Source: Euptelea pleiosperma (Eukaryota > Streptophyta > Magnoliopsida > Ranunculales > Eupteleaceae). From it: DNA of 64,000 nucleotides. The stretch covers positions 23,499,190 to 23,563,189 of the forward strand of contig CM068553.1 in the NCBI GenBank assembly GCA_035048495.1, read 5' to 3'. The notes beneath the pieces were generated by a model that was given only the letters and a program-made list of their open reading frames with translations, searched no databases and was not told the DNA's origin. The position numbers were made by a program, and so were the translations under genes. This document shows, piece by piece, positions 32,467 to 43,549 of the stretch. Position 1 is the first letter of the stretch. Each line of letters begins with the position of its first letter.

Positions 32467-35288
32467 CACTACTACAAAAAAACCCTTTAGACTACGGTTA
32501 AAAGCCATAGTCTTTCATTTTAAACCGTAGTCTAAAACTAATTCTAAAAGCGTAGTCTAATCGGGCGTAGTCTAAAGTTTGCAAAAAGTACTACGATTTT
32601 TAACCGTGGTCTATAAGAGCTATAAGATGACGGTTTTATCCAAAACTGTAGTTGTAAGACTATATAATTAAAAGACTTCAATTTGCCAAAAAACATAGTT
32701 TTTATGGATATTAACCGTGGTCGAAAAGAGTAAACCGAGGTTAAACATATGGAAACAACTATGGTTTATCCAAAACCATAATGGTAAGTCTATGCAAAAG
32801 ACTACAATTTTTCTAGTCAGATTAGTTTCCGGTAGACGGAAAACGTGTAAATGAGTTTGGGTTTGGTGGCGAGGATGAAGATCAGCCATCAACCAATACT
32901 GATGTGGTGGCAGAGAAGGCAGATGAGAAGAAAACTAACTGAGTTAGTTTTCTATTTCTATGAGATTATAATTCCAGTAGTTGTAACTGTAAAACTGAAA
33001 TAGGATAATTCTTTTCTCTAAGGTTTTGTTTTCCTTGACATATTTTGCTGCATAATGTTAATTCTCCAAAAGGGTTGATTGCGATTTCAGCTGTTCTTGC
33101 CATCTTTGCCACATGGCAAATTTTTTTTATAGTTGAGTAGGAAGTGGGCTGTTGAGACCGGACCTACACGGGTTCTTGAGTAGGCCATTTCATTTGTGGG
33201 AGCATACCATGTTTTGAAACTGATGAACTAATGTCATGTTTTTTTTAGAGATGTTTATTAGGTTGGATCATGGAAATAGGTTAATAATACGCCTGTTAAT
33301 AATTTCTTTGTGGCTGTTTTCTAGTACTGTCTTATGCAAAACTTTCCATTTTTGGTGTCAGATCCCCAAAGACGAGGCAGGTTAAGGAAGAAGCCACATG
33401 CAACATTGAACAAGTCAGTATTTGCACACTATTTCTATTGGGTAATTGTTCGTAATTTGTTTTCAAACCTTTTGAAAATTTGTTTTGGTAGAAGCGCGAT
33501 GTTATAATATGAATAATATAAGTTTTGTTAAACTTTAAGATTGCTTGGCAGGTACTTATTAACAAAAAAATGATTGCTTGGTAGGTGATATAGCAATAGG
33601 GGTTATTTTCATGCTAGTATGATAACTTTGTTGTTATATGGAGAAGCATATTCAAGTTTTGTAACAATTATCGTTTGTAATATCAAATTTTCATGATGAG
33701 TTGACAAGGCAATAGATTCTACTTGGTGCAATGTCACAGGCACTTTGAGGACTTTAAGAAAACTATCAGTCCAGACAGGTAATATTCAAGCCCACCTTTT
33801 TCTTTTCTTTCTATATTTATTTTCCTTTTATTATTTTTTCTATTGAAATCCAGAGACTGATATGATATAAGAAGGCATGCATTAAAAATGAAGCATGGTC
33901 GCAAATTTGTAATCTAGTGGGGGAGCATCAAATTGTGATGAATGTTATAAATGGGACCAGCAATTGAAAAGTTAAGTGGATGGCAAAACAAAGAGGTAAC
34001 ATGCATGACTGTTTACAAAAAATAAAAAACATGCATGACTAGTACCTTTTCAAAGTAGGAAATATATATTTATTTAGCTTGGACTGAAGAATTCTTTACC
34101 TACTCACTCAAAAATCAAGAAGGAAGAAGAAAGAAATGAAAGTTATATTAATTGGCTCATAGTAGGTAGTAGTTTTATATTTCGTGCTTTAAACACTTAT
34201 AATTGTGCCTCGAACACTGGAATGTAACGGGTATATGTCCCCTAAGAAATCCGATGTCGTCAGCTTTTGAATATTGATACTAGAGATTGTGAGTAGAAAA
34301 AGGAATTTTAGTTTTTACCATCACAAACAATTTTTTAGCTTTTGGGGACATGTAAGTGTATAAGAAATATTTTCTCCATTCTTCATATTACTAAACAAAT
34401 TATTTTCTCTATTTTCAGCAATATCGTCATTTCTCTACAAGAATGTCACAAGGGCCCAACACAGAAAAAGCCACCACTGGGCCCCTCAAAGCTTAGGCCA
34501 CCGCTTAGAGGAATCACTGACTTTGATCTTGCCTCCTCCATCACCGGTACTACCTCGCAAAACTGGCACTGCCCTGCTTACGCCTCAACATCAAGAGAGG
34601 ACAAAGAAAACATTTGTCAGATAAACGAGAGAAATTTGTTTATTGTAAATCACATTTTATACTTTGAACAATGATGTATAACTTTTTTGGTAGATGATGA
34701 TCATATGTATTGATTGAAATAAATTTGATATTAACAGACTTTGGCAATGACATGACAGTAAATTTAGACTATATGATGTTGTGATTTTTTTCCTTTTAAA
34801 TTCTTTATATTGAGTATTTTAGAACTTTTGGCGTGATTCTGTAATAATTTTTAGAATGAAAAAAAATTTTGAAACGACTATGGTTTTGGCCATAACCATA
34901 GTCTTCAAAAAGGAAATGTTTGAATTAAAGAAGATGGTTTCTTAGAAAATTGTAGTTTTATTTATAGACTTACGACTGTGGTTTTGGCATAAAACCATAG
35001 TCATTTCGAGAAATTTAACCTCGGTTTAACTCTTTTAGACAACGGTTAATAACCATAAAGACTACAATATTTTTGAAAATCGAAGTCTTCTATGTAGTCT
35101 TACAACTACCATTTTTAATAAACCTGTAGTCTTATAGCTCTTATAGACTACAATTACAAACCGTAGTCGTTTTTGCAGACTTTAAGCTACGTCCGATTAG
35201 ACTACGCTTTTAGAGGTAGTTTTAGACTATGGTTTAAACTGAAAGACAACAGTTTTTAGCCGTAGTCGAAGGGTTTTTTGTAGTAGTG
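32467..35288. mobile_element. Non-autonomous CACTA element with long inverted termini
   Basis: The left end CACTACTACAAAAAAACCC and right end GGGTTTTTTGTAGTAGTG are CACTA-type. Beyond them both ends carry imperfect inverted copies of subterminal words such as CCGTAGTCTAAA for about 200 bp (32467-32670 against 35090-35288). The 3-bp flanks are GAG (32464-32466) and GCG (35289-35291), one mismatch. No transposase is recognisable in its 2.8 kb. Short exon-like stretches near 32830-32940, 33355-33412 and 34440-34640 may be captured host pieces, but I cannot identify them. Confidence 0.75.
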
Positions 35289-35642
35289 GCGGGGAGCGGG
35301 GATTTAGTTTAAGCGTCGATATTTGTTACAATCGTGGCCTAAAGTCTAAAAGTGGTCATAAACCACAGTTTTGCAAAATCTATGGCCTGAAGTAAGGGTT
35401 TATCCTACAGTTTCAACTACGGATTTTAATAAAATTGTTAATTTTTTTTAATTAGGGCTATGGTTCTAGTAAAAATTGTGACCATTTTGCAGCACTTTAA
35501 GCCACGAATTTTACTAAAATCGTAGTCTTTTATTTTTTAAATTAATTTTTGTTAAAATTAGACTTTTACGCTTCATTTTTAAATAAAACCGTAGTCTATC
35601 TATTTTTTAATAGTGTAGTCTAAACAGTATTATGTAGTAGTG
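35289..35642. mobile_element. Second CACTA-like terminal region
   Basis: The stretch is full of ACCGTAGTC-like and AAACCACAG-like words and ends TATTATGTAGTAGTG at 35642, a CACTA right terminus distinct from that at 35288. No partner left terminus was found. Similar words recur at 40640-40800, so it may be one end of a disrupted element. Confidence 0.45.
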
Positions 35643-36497
35643 TGAAGTCCAATCAAAATAGATAGCAGTAATGCTTCCTTTTGAATGAATGCCCAACAAC
35701 AAGGATTCCAGTTTTTCAAGGCTTAACGTGAAGCTAAATTGGTTTACACAAGTGCAACTATGAGGTTGCAAGTTTGTGACCAGCTTATCCACCCAAATGT
35801 AGAAGAAGGTGAGTTCTTCTATGGACCAGACACTCCAGATTTGACTGGCAAAGGAAACTTTCTTGGATTACTTCCATTTAGGAAATCAATAAAAAAGTAT
35901 CCTTATAATATAAAAAAGAAAAGTACATTTAGTTTACATGATTGAATGCATTTGACCTATGCAACATCAGGCTTATGCTCATAATGATTTTCCATCTTTT
36001 CTCATACACCATAATCAAGATAAGAACAACTAGAACAATAACAAGCAAGATAGTTGAGGCAGAGTCTCACCACTTCGAAAAATATTTTAGAATAGAGTTG
36101 CTCCACTTTAAAGAATGCCCATCAGTGCATCATTCATTTTACTCTACAGAAAGTTAGTAGAGAAATATGTCCGATCAACAAAATCCCAAGGCCCTTCCTA
36201 TAAACAACAACAAAGCCAACAATATTTTTTTAGGTAACCATGTGGCACACATAGGATGTGGCTGTTGGGCCATACCTTTTCAATAAAGGAGGCCCAATCA
36301 TCAGATGGTTAGACCTACATTGACTATCCATGAAAAAACTCTTAGTTGACATTATGAGTAACACTGTCAGAATCTCCATCAAATAAACTCTTAGTTGACA
36401 TTTCACAAGCCAATACAAGTGCATCAATAACACTGGCAACAACTAAACAGAACTGTTCAACCATTCTGTTTTACTCTTGAAAGCAGATTCTGGGGAT
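35643..36497. other. Unassigned sequence downstream of the gene-like locus
   Basis: A/T-rich, with short frames only (35739-35945, 35942-36157, 36230-36442 minus), none recognised. Confidence 0.45.
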
Positions 36498-38033
36498 TTA
36501 AACATAGGCTCGATCTTTGTGTGTTTCACAAGCATGGAAACTCTTTATTGTCTCCTGCAAAGGAAAAGCATTTGCTTCTGAAGTTTTTAGATCCACTCTG
36601 TTTTTAACAGGCACATTGTTGGGAACATTCTTCCTTGTCTTTGGTAATTGGACAAGAGACAGCCTGCCTCGGAGACCTATTTGAGCCAAATACAAAGAAG
36701 AAGAAAGTAACCAAATACACTTAGAGATGACTAACCATGTTCTGTTTGAATTTCTTTGCACCTTTCATTTGAGGTGGTTCCATTCCATTGGATGTATGAT
36801 GGAGCTTCTTTGCATCCAGCAAAGGTGGGGAAACGGATTTGCATTTACGCTTGATCATTGCTGCAACAATAAAACCAAATTCTCCCAAAACATTAAAATC
36901 AAAGAACAATCCAACCATGACTAAATTGCTTTCTTGGAAGAAACCTAGCACCTTAGAGAAAGGTCTACGTGATGGTACCTCTGGTAAAAAGAAAAAGAGG
37001 AAAAAAACAAAAAAAAGTAATAATCCAACTTTATCATTTTTCTGTTTGATACCACTCTCAACTTTTTTTTCTAGAAAAAGCTAAGGTACCCAAGAGAAAA
37101 CTAATCACAGGATATAGAGAAGCTAGAAGGATGATCCTCAGGAAACCTGGTGATAATTCCAGCATTCTTATTTATAATTGAAAGAAAGTATTCAGGATCT
37201 TCTACACATATGCTTTACCCATTTCTAACATTGCAAGAAACAAGTCACATTCTTCTAAAAGAACAAGAGAACATGAAAAACTCTCAGAAATCCAACAAAA
37301 AATGGACTTCAAATTAAACATGAAATGAAACTTGAATTATAAATAGGAAATGAGGAGATTGCTGAGTACAAATTTAAATCTTCATTCACACATTACACAC
37401 CTGACCGTATCTTGCAAGGTACAGCGGTGTGATCAACGCCGTTGTAGTCATCGACCAATTGAAGACAACGGGCCCAAAATAGGAAAACAGAATAGTTTTT
37501 GACTGCTTAAGAACTTAGTATACTATAACCCACCTTTCTATGAAGCTTAAATTTCTTACCACCACCAGTAGTTGGTGGTGGAGGAGGCAGGGGAAGCTCC
37601 TCTTCTCCTTTAGACCCACCACCCATTTCACTATATTCGTTGCTTGAACTTAATTTCTCTACTAACGAGACCTAGACCTCAAATTTTCCTTCCTTTGATC
37701 TCACCGAAATATCCACATCCCCACCACCACTCAAAGCTGCACCTTATAGGAGAAAGAAGAATAAAAAACACATAAATTAGAACCCCAAATCAATAGAGCA
37801 CCTCAACTGATTGAAGAACCCCAAATCAAAGCAATCACAAGTAAGCCAAAAGCAAATCACAAACAAGACCGAACCTACTTCCCATTACCAAGATTAGGGG
37901 TCTGAAGAGATGAAGAATGCACCTTGTCTAAGTTGCGTATCTCAATGGAGATGATGGAGAGAATCTGAGGCCCCTTTGCGATGCTTTGCAGGTGGCAAAG
38001 CTCTTCCAAATCTAGCGCCAATTCCTTTGACAT
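36498..38033 (-). pseudogene. Gene-like locus with broken exons, unknown function
   Basis: On the minus strand an ATG at 38031-38033 opens 37 codons (MSKELALDLEELCHLQ, then SIAKGPQIL) ending in AAG/GTGC at 37923, a plausible first exon; the wording faintly resembles the N-terminus of plant calcyclin-binding (SIAH-interacting) proteins, but I am not sure. A second open stretch at about 37550-37741 encodes EEELPLPPPPP and KKFKLHRK, with one in-frame TAG. A third at about 36735-36865 encodes KRKCKSVSPPLLDAKKLHHTSN. A fourth at 36498-36687 follows an acceptor-like AAATAG. Splice phases do not join cleanly in my reading, so this looks like a decayed gene or one I have mis-modelled. Its upstream region carries a TATA box at 40253-40260, now separated by a retrotransposon. 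Confidence 0.4.
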
Positions 38034-38057
38034 TTTCTCTTACTTCTGCTGAAAGAC

Positions 38058-38568
38058 TGATACGAACGCCCAAGAAGAAGATAACAAGTTGACTAAGAAA
38101 AGTCCCTCATTAAGGGGGAAACTACAATGTTAACTGATTATTTAAAAATTGCTTGCCTTATTCCCAACCCCCCATTGCTTTATATAGCTTACAAGATAAC
38201 ATTCAATTCCTTAATTGAAGCCCAAGACCCATTGACTAAGCAATTCTAATTAATAACTACCTTAATGACTTCCCTTCGATACGTGGTAATGGATTTGACT
38301 TTATTCTTCCTAATTCAAATTCTACTTCCTTGTAGAGAATGGTAATTGTCCACAATGAGAATAGCTCCTTCCTTGTAGAGAATGGTAATGGCTCTTTTCC
38401 TTGCAGAGAATGGTAATTGTCAATAATGGTAACAACTCCTTCCTTGTAGAGAATGGTAGCGGCTTCTTTCTTTGTAGAGAATGGTAACTATTCATAATGG
38501 TAATGACTCATTCCTTATTCAATAATGGTAATTGTCCACGTCAGCCCTATTCCTCACTGCACGTGTCA
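38058..38568 (-). repeat. 3' LTR of the TR-GAG-like element
   Basis: Contains repeated CCTTGTAGAGAATGGTAA units (about four) and a TTTATATAGC TATA-like stretch near 38178. The same features are in the partner LTR. Confidence 0.92.
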
Positions 38569-38582
38569 TTCCTTCCCGCTTC
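38569..38582 (-). promoter_or_regulatory. PPT of the TR-GAG-like element
   Basis: On the minus strand AAGCGGGAAGGAA lies directly before the 3' LTR start at 38568. Confidence 0.7.
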
Positions 38583-38849
38583 GAATAAGCCTTGTCCTCA
38601 AGGCTTAAAATCAGGGTACCTTGTTTGAAATTCAAACAAAGTCTTCTATGTGGCCTAAAGTCCTATCAATTTTATGGAAAATCTTCAATTTATCCACCCT
38701 AATGATAAGTTCCTAACGTAGACATGTATCAATCCCACCCACTTCAAATGAACCTTAACCTCAGGGCAGAAAATTATGAGGATATGGTTTCAAACCACCA
38801 CTTGTGTCATAGCTCGATTTTTTTTTTTTTTTTTGCTCTCAGGGTCAAA

Positions 38850-39620
38850 TCATAAGAAATCTACTTTCCCTCCAGGATCCCAATTCCATTGGATGTCACC
38901 ACAATGAAAGGCTCGATAATCACAGAGGGAGTGTTTTGATGAACCGTACACCCAGTTCGCTTTGCAAATAATCGAATCTAGGAATTTATGAGTACTTCCT
39001 AAGTCACTAAGAATAATCACTAGTTTGGGCTTAATGTAACCTCGAACCCTTTTGGTATGGTATAAAGTTGAGGAAGTCAATGCATGAACCGATATTATTG
39101 GTTCCTCTGTGGGTACATTGTCGATCTCCGGTTTGTCCCCTTCAGTTGCACTTGCATCTTCATCCTTATCATGTGATATGTAAAGAGTGGGTGGTTTGGA
39201 AGTTGCTCTAGCCCCTTGAACCACATACTCCATTGATCCTTCTTGCAACCGGGCTAACCCAATGGCTTGGGTTAATGTTGATGGTGTGAACATCATCACA
39301 CTATTCCTCACCTCATCTTTCAGACCATTTGTGAAACAACTCACAACAAATTCTTCGGATAAGCCGTTGGTTCGTCTTATGAGAGTCTCGAATTGATCTA
39401 GATATGCTTGCACAGAGCCCCCTTGCTTAAGTTTGGTGAGTTGACCCACAGCATCATCATGATTCAATCGGCTAGAGAGCTGGTCGTATTTGAGGTTCAT
39501 CGCCGCTACGAGGTGCGATAATTCCTTCAAAGCTGCAGCTTGCTTGTCTGAGCTTTCTCTCAGATATTTGATCGTGTCATCCATGTGCTTAGTTTCTTGT
39601 GATCTAGTCCCTTCCGACAT
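38850..39620 (-). CDS. Gag-protease fragment protein of the TR-GAG-like element
   Basis: A 256-codon open frame starts at ATG 39618-39620, 27 bases after the PBS, and fills most of the internal region. Residues about 15-55 form a helical N-terminus (TIKYLRESSDKQAAALKEL). An abrupt junction leads to a Retrotrans_gag domain at about 60-135 (SVQAYLDQFETLIRRTNGL, FTNGLKDEVR). The C-terminal third holds a piece of retropepsin with SVHAL and DLGSTHKFLD, where the catalytic DSG is DLG. Much of the gag N-terminal domain, the zinc knuckle and all of RT and integrase are deleted, as in Del/Tekay-type gypsy elements reduced to gag. The frame is open and the element young, so it may be expressed; protease activity is unlikely. 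Confidence 0.75.
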   Translation of the reverse strand: MSEGTRSQETKHMDDTIKYLRESSDKQAAALKELSHLVAAMNLKYDQLSSRLNHDDAVGQLTKLKQGGSVQAYLDQFETLIRRTNGLSEEFVVSCFTNGLKDEVRNSVMMFTPSTLTQAIGLARLQEGSMEYVVQGARATSKPPTLYISHDKDEDASATEGDKPEIDNVPTEEPIISVHALTSSTLYHTKRVRGYIKPKLVIILSDLGSTHKFLDSIICKANWVYGSSKHSLCDYRAFHCGDIQWNWDPGGKVDFL

Positions 39621-39647
39621 GATCAACGGTTACAGGGCAGGATGGTT

Positions 39648-39659
39648 GCTCTGATACCA
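39648..39659 (-). promoter_or_regulatory. PBS of the TR-GAG-like element, initiator Met tRNA type
   Basis: On the minus strand TGGTATCAGAGC follows the 5' LTR end (39662) after two bases. Confidence 0.9.
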
Positions 39660-39661
39660 AT

Positions 39662-40171
39662 TGATACGAACGCCCAAGAAGAAGATAACAAGTTGACTAA
39701 GAAAAGTCCCTCATTAAGGGGGAAACTACAATGTTAACTGATTATTTAAAAATTGCTTGCCTTATTCCCAACCCCCATTGCTTTATATAGCTTACAAGAT
39801 AACATTCAATTCCTTAATTGAAGCCCAAGACCCATTGACTAAGCAATTCTAATTAATAACTACCTTAATGACTTCCCTTCGATACGTGGTAATGGATTTG
39901 ACTTTATTCTTCCTAATTCAAATTCTACTTCCTTGTAGAGAATGGTAATTGTCCACAATGAGAATAGCTCCTTCCTTGTAGAGAATAGTAACGGCTCTTT
40001 TCCTTGCAGAGAATGGTAATTGTCAATAATGGTAACAACTCCTTCCTTGTAGAGAATGGTAGCGGCTCCTTTCTTTGTAGAGAATGGTAACTATTCATAA
40101 TGGTAATGACTCATTCCTTATTCAATAATGGTAATTGTCCACGTCAGCCCTATTCCTCACTGCACGTATCA
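39662..40171 (-). repeat. 5' LTR of the TR-GAG-like element
   Basis: About 99 percent identical by eye to 38058-38568: one C is missing in a poly-C run, and about four substitutions are visible, including the terminal CACGTATCA for CACGTGTCA. Confidence 0.92.
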
Positions 40172-40176
40172 AAGAC

Positions 40177-40275
40177 GAGATGGTAAGCAATTGATTGATG
40201 GATAGAATGGTGAACCTAAAGAAACCCTAAATCTCATCTTCAGTAACCGACTTATATAAATCCAAAGAAAACCTA
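40177..40275 (-). promoter_or_regulatory. Original promoter and 5' leader of the gene-like locus
   Basis: On the minus strand TTTATATAAG at 40251-40260 is a TATA box, followed by a leader with GAGATTTAGGGTTTC that continues, after the TR-GAG insertion, into GCAGAAGTAAGAGAAA and the ATG at 38033. Without the insertion the leader would be about 170 bases. Confidence 0.5.
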
Positions 40276-40629
40276 AGATAGGCACTAAAACCTAATCATT
40301 CTCGAAGAGGAAACCCTACAATTTGCTCCATACAGAGACAAAACTTACCTGAACAAAGCTGTGGAAAATCCCACCCAAACTGATACCATTCTTGAAGATC
40401 TTGTTGATCTGAATAGGCAGTGGTAGCAGGCAGTGGTAGTGGACCTTGGAGAGGAGAGAAGTGAGGATATTTGGGACAAAGAAAATGAAGAGGTAGAGGC
40501 TGGGAAAGATAATAAATCGTCGGGCGTTCTTATAATTGTTTTGACTACGATGTTTGATAAATACGTGGCTTCATATCTTCCAAGGTTTAAGACTCTGATT
40601 TTACCGAAAACGTGCTCATTCGTGCAAAC

Positions 40630-40840
40630 CTAAAAGTTACGGATTTTAAAAACACCGTAGACATTTGTCTTTGTAATTATATAGTCATAAGCCACAGTTT
40701 TTGTTAAAACTGTGTCTTACAGGTGTTAGTTATGGTTTTAACAAAAATCGTGGCTATCCTTTAGTCCTTTAGGCGACGGTTTGTCAAAACATTGTAGTAG
40801 CCTTTTGTTTTTCTAAATTATTTTTTTTTAAATTCAACTT
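40630..40840. repeat. CACTA-like subterminal repeat remnant
   Basis: Words such as ACCGTAGAC, AAGCCACAG and AAAACTGTG resemble those at 35330-35600. No terminus is visible. Confidence 0.4.
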
Positions 40841-41243
40841 TATGTGTGTGTGTGTGTGTTCACAAACCCTTTGGAATAGGTTGACACATGGTTTTGTGAC
40901 ACACAATGCCACATGGTCATGGGACGCAAAGATGAGTTAAGGGCTAATTTTTTGTGAAGATACTTTCCTCACCATGGAGATCATCCTCACCATGCTCACC
41001 AAAAATCAGCCCAAGTGCTAAGTTTATTAGTTACAATTTGGCCATTTCACACGTCAAAATTGAGGTTTAGCTCCCCAGTTATGGGACTAGCTATAGAGTG
41101 TAGATGGAACATGGTTTGTTGGAAAACGAAACTATAAATCTGACACTAACGCACTAGCCTACTAAGATCGATGGAACAATGTTGGCCAATTCATGATGTC
41201 ATTTTTTATATGGGAATTGAATTCTATTTTACTGGTACTTTTT

Positions 41244-41265
41244 ACACACACACACACACACACAC

Positions 41266-41313
<48 letters not shown>
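41244..41313. repeat. Mirror microsatellite (AC)n-ATATAT-(GT)n
   Basis: A run of AC is followed by ATATAT and a run of GT, so the two halves are complementary and can form a hairpin or cruciform. A shorter (GT)n is near 40843-40859. Confidence 0.95.
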
Positions 41314-41315
<2 letters not shown>

Positions 41316-41399
41316 CTTGAAACATCCTCTCTATTGATTTTAACATCAATAGCCATATAATGATTTGTTATGGAATAAAGTTGTACAAATTGTGTAGCA

Positions 41400-42130
41400 T
41401 TCATTCATCCAATAGTGTGTTTGGGATGTTCGCATTGTGGATGAGTTTTAGCAGGTATCCCAAGTACCTTGATTCCTCTAGAAATAGAGGAAGCTCTGTC
41501 GAAATTTTGCTAAATTTCCTATAGGCATTTCTAGGCATATGATTTAAAAGGTGTGGAGTGCTGAAAGTTGGAGACAATGTTGAAAATCTCATAAAACATC
41601 ACTTGTGTTGAAAACCAATATGAAAACCTAATTGTGTTAATCATTATAAAAATATGTAACTATGTTACTCTTTGATGGTTACAGATTGGTTGATAGAGCA
41701 ATATGATAACGATGAATTTATCTTCAATGAGGCAGATGAGGGAAATATAGAAGAAAATGTCGATGATGAAGATCAACTAGTACGGAGTGTCCAACAATAA
41801 CAACAATAAATTGAGATGGACGTTGTTCGAGATTCAATAGCGAACAATATAGCTCATGCTAATGGGGGCATTCCAGATTAGATGACATATTTTGTTTGCC
41901 TTCTTTTTATGAAATCAAAGTTTTGACTAATTGAGGGATGAGAACTAGCATAATCTCTTTGAAATCCTGTATTATTAGCCACATCTAACGTGGATGTGGG
42001 TGGTAGATGAAAAAGATCAATATATCAATATATTCAAATTTTGTAGTACATGAAACCAAAAAGATTAGTATAGCCATTCATGTCGACTTCCTATGCTGGT
42101 TATCAGAGGATTTCAACTCTTGTTTCACAA
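41400..42130. other. Unassigned sequence
   Basis: A short acidic frame is visible near 41690-41800 (EADEGNIEENVDDEDQ) that could be the end of an hAT-type or other transposase gene, but it is too short to classify. Confidence 0.35.
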
Positions 42131-42139
42131 AATTATTTT

Positions 42140-42400
42140 TGATTTCTTGGATTCCTTGCTGTTAAGTAACAAATGACCTTAGGAATGTTTGGTCCATCCC
42201 TACGTGGACCCAAAGACCAAAATCCAGCCTGATTGGTGATTTCTAGACGTTGGATCTGAGTACCCCAAAATAATGCTTGAATCCCACGGTTGAAAATAAC
42301 CCATGAAAAGGACAATCAGGTTGAGCTTTGAGATGACCTTATGGATGTTTGATGGCTCAAAAGCCAGCTTGATCAGTTTTTTATGCATTTAAGGATAGAA
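42140..42400. mobile_element. Fold-back repeat copy, degenerate
   Basis: It contains the family words GGAATGTTTGGTCCATCCCTA, GTGGACC, GATTGGTGATTTC and GTACCCCAAAATAATG, with the inverted set at its right end (GACCTTATGGATGTTTG). The family is best preserved at 48192-48717. Confidence 0.5.
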
Positions 42401-42910
42401 TAGATATTTTTCACTAAAAAAGCACTTTTTTACCAAACAACATAAATTGGCTTTTTAAGAAAATAAGCCTTTTTGTATACTGTTTACCAAACGGCCGAAA
42501 CAGCTAAATTTAAGCACTTTCCTATAACTGCTACTGGGAAAGCACCAAGGATAAGCAATAAGCTTACCCAAACACAGCCTAAGTGCTACAATGAAACCGT
42601 AGCGCTAGCCAGTCGACTTTTAGTCAGAGCTACCATCTCTAGTGACCAGTCGTCTCTAGTTTCCATACCATGATGGTCCTTGAGATACACAACATACAAA
42701 CTTGACGACCATCTTGGTCCTTGAGATTCACAAGACACAAATCTTGGATCTAGCTAGGGACGACGATCCCATCATTTTCCTTAAGGAAATTTTTTTTTTC
42801 TTTTTCAGAAACAAAATTTTATTGAAATTTTAAATAGCACGTAGTACAAACTACAAAGCAACATAGCTCGAGAGAAACATGAAACTGATACAAACAAGTC
42901 TTGATTAACA

Positions 42911-43471
42911 TTAACGAGTGACACCACCAGCCGCAAGACGCTCTTGTTCTTTTCTTACAAACCTCCTCATGTAAAGTTTCAGAAGTTCGATCACGCACCT
43001 TGATACGAAAGGAAGTAAACCTAAGAGAAAGAGGAGGCGAAACAAGGAAAGATGATCAGGTGTGACAGCACTCACTGAAGCAACATAAGTACCCAACATT
43101 GAATATATGGACATCAGAACCTCCATTCGATAAGGGAAGCCAAAAGTGAGATAAGTGATGAGGCTGATAGATGCAAAGAGAGATACAGAGTTAAGACACA
43201 AGAAAATATAGAACGATATTTTAGTAGAAGCTAAAATTGACTTTCCAGGGACAACGCCTCCTTTATCATCCTGCCAAACACTACCGGGAGGGTTTACCCC
43301 GGCTTGGAAGGTGACAGCGGTTATCAGCGTTGCCACGACCAAGAGAGCGTTCCGCACGTCGCCTGGTGAATCTCTGTCCACCTTAAAACGGAAGTATTTG
43401 AACCATGATTGAGGCTGAGGTTCAGGTTGAGGTTTAGGTTTAATTGGGTCATTCTGGAATTCTATATCCAT
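42911..43471 (-). CDS. PGG-domain membrane protein, copy 1
   Basis: The frame encodes 186 residues from the ATG at 43469-43471, chosen because it aligns with the start of copy 2; an in-frame ATG at 43499-43501 would add ten residues. A Pro-rich N-terminus precedes the PGG domain (SWFKYFRFKVDRDSPGDVRNALLVVATL, shown here only by its parts at residues 22-50, and AVTFQAGVNPPG at 52-63). Four hydrophobic segments lie at about 42-58, 85-109, 117-136 and 143-165, and a basic tail follows (RRFVRKEQER). PGG domains usually sit at the C-terminus of plant ankyrin-repeat membrane proteins; here it stands alone. On the minus strand TATTTAAA at 43521-43528 is a possible TATA box. Confidence 0.85.
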   Translation of the reverse strand: MDIEFQNDPIKPKPQPEPQPQSWFKYFRFKVDRDSPGDVRNALLVVATLITAVTFQAGVNPPGSVWQDDKGGVVPGKSILASTKISFYIFLCLNSVSLFASISLITYLTFGFPYRMEVLMSIYSMLGTYVASVSAVTPDHLSLFRLLFLLGLLPFVSRCVIELLKLYMRRFVRKEQERLAAGGVTR

Positions 43472-43549
43472 TAATTTCTTCAAGAGTCGTTGATGCATCA
43501 AAGCCTTTGCTTTGAACTTCTTTAAATAGAGAAACGATTGCGACTAGTT

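Larger units (their letters stand above)
38058..40171 (-). mobile_element. Young gag-only LTR retrotransposon (TR-GAG type), TSD AAGAC
   Basis: Two LTRs, 38058-38568 (511 bp) and 39662-40171 (510 bp), start TGATACGAACG and end CACGTGTCA or CACGTATCA; by eye they differ at about four bases and one indel. Flanking duplications AAGAC at 38053-38057 and 40172-40176 are perfect. On the minus strand the order is LTR, PBS (39648-39659), a 256-codon gag-derived frame, PPT (38569-38582), LTR. There is no RT or integrase. The size and content match the described TR-GAG class of non-autonomous elements, which need enzymes from a relative. Near-identical LTRs mean recent insertion. It lies 25 bp upstream of the ATG at 38033. 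Confidence 0.93.

Noticed and set aside
34342..34674. 110-codon frame inside the CACTA element
   Set aside because: Not transposase-like and not identified. Kept only as a possible captured piece in the CACTA entry.
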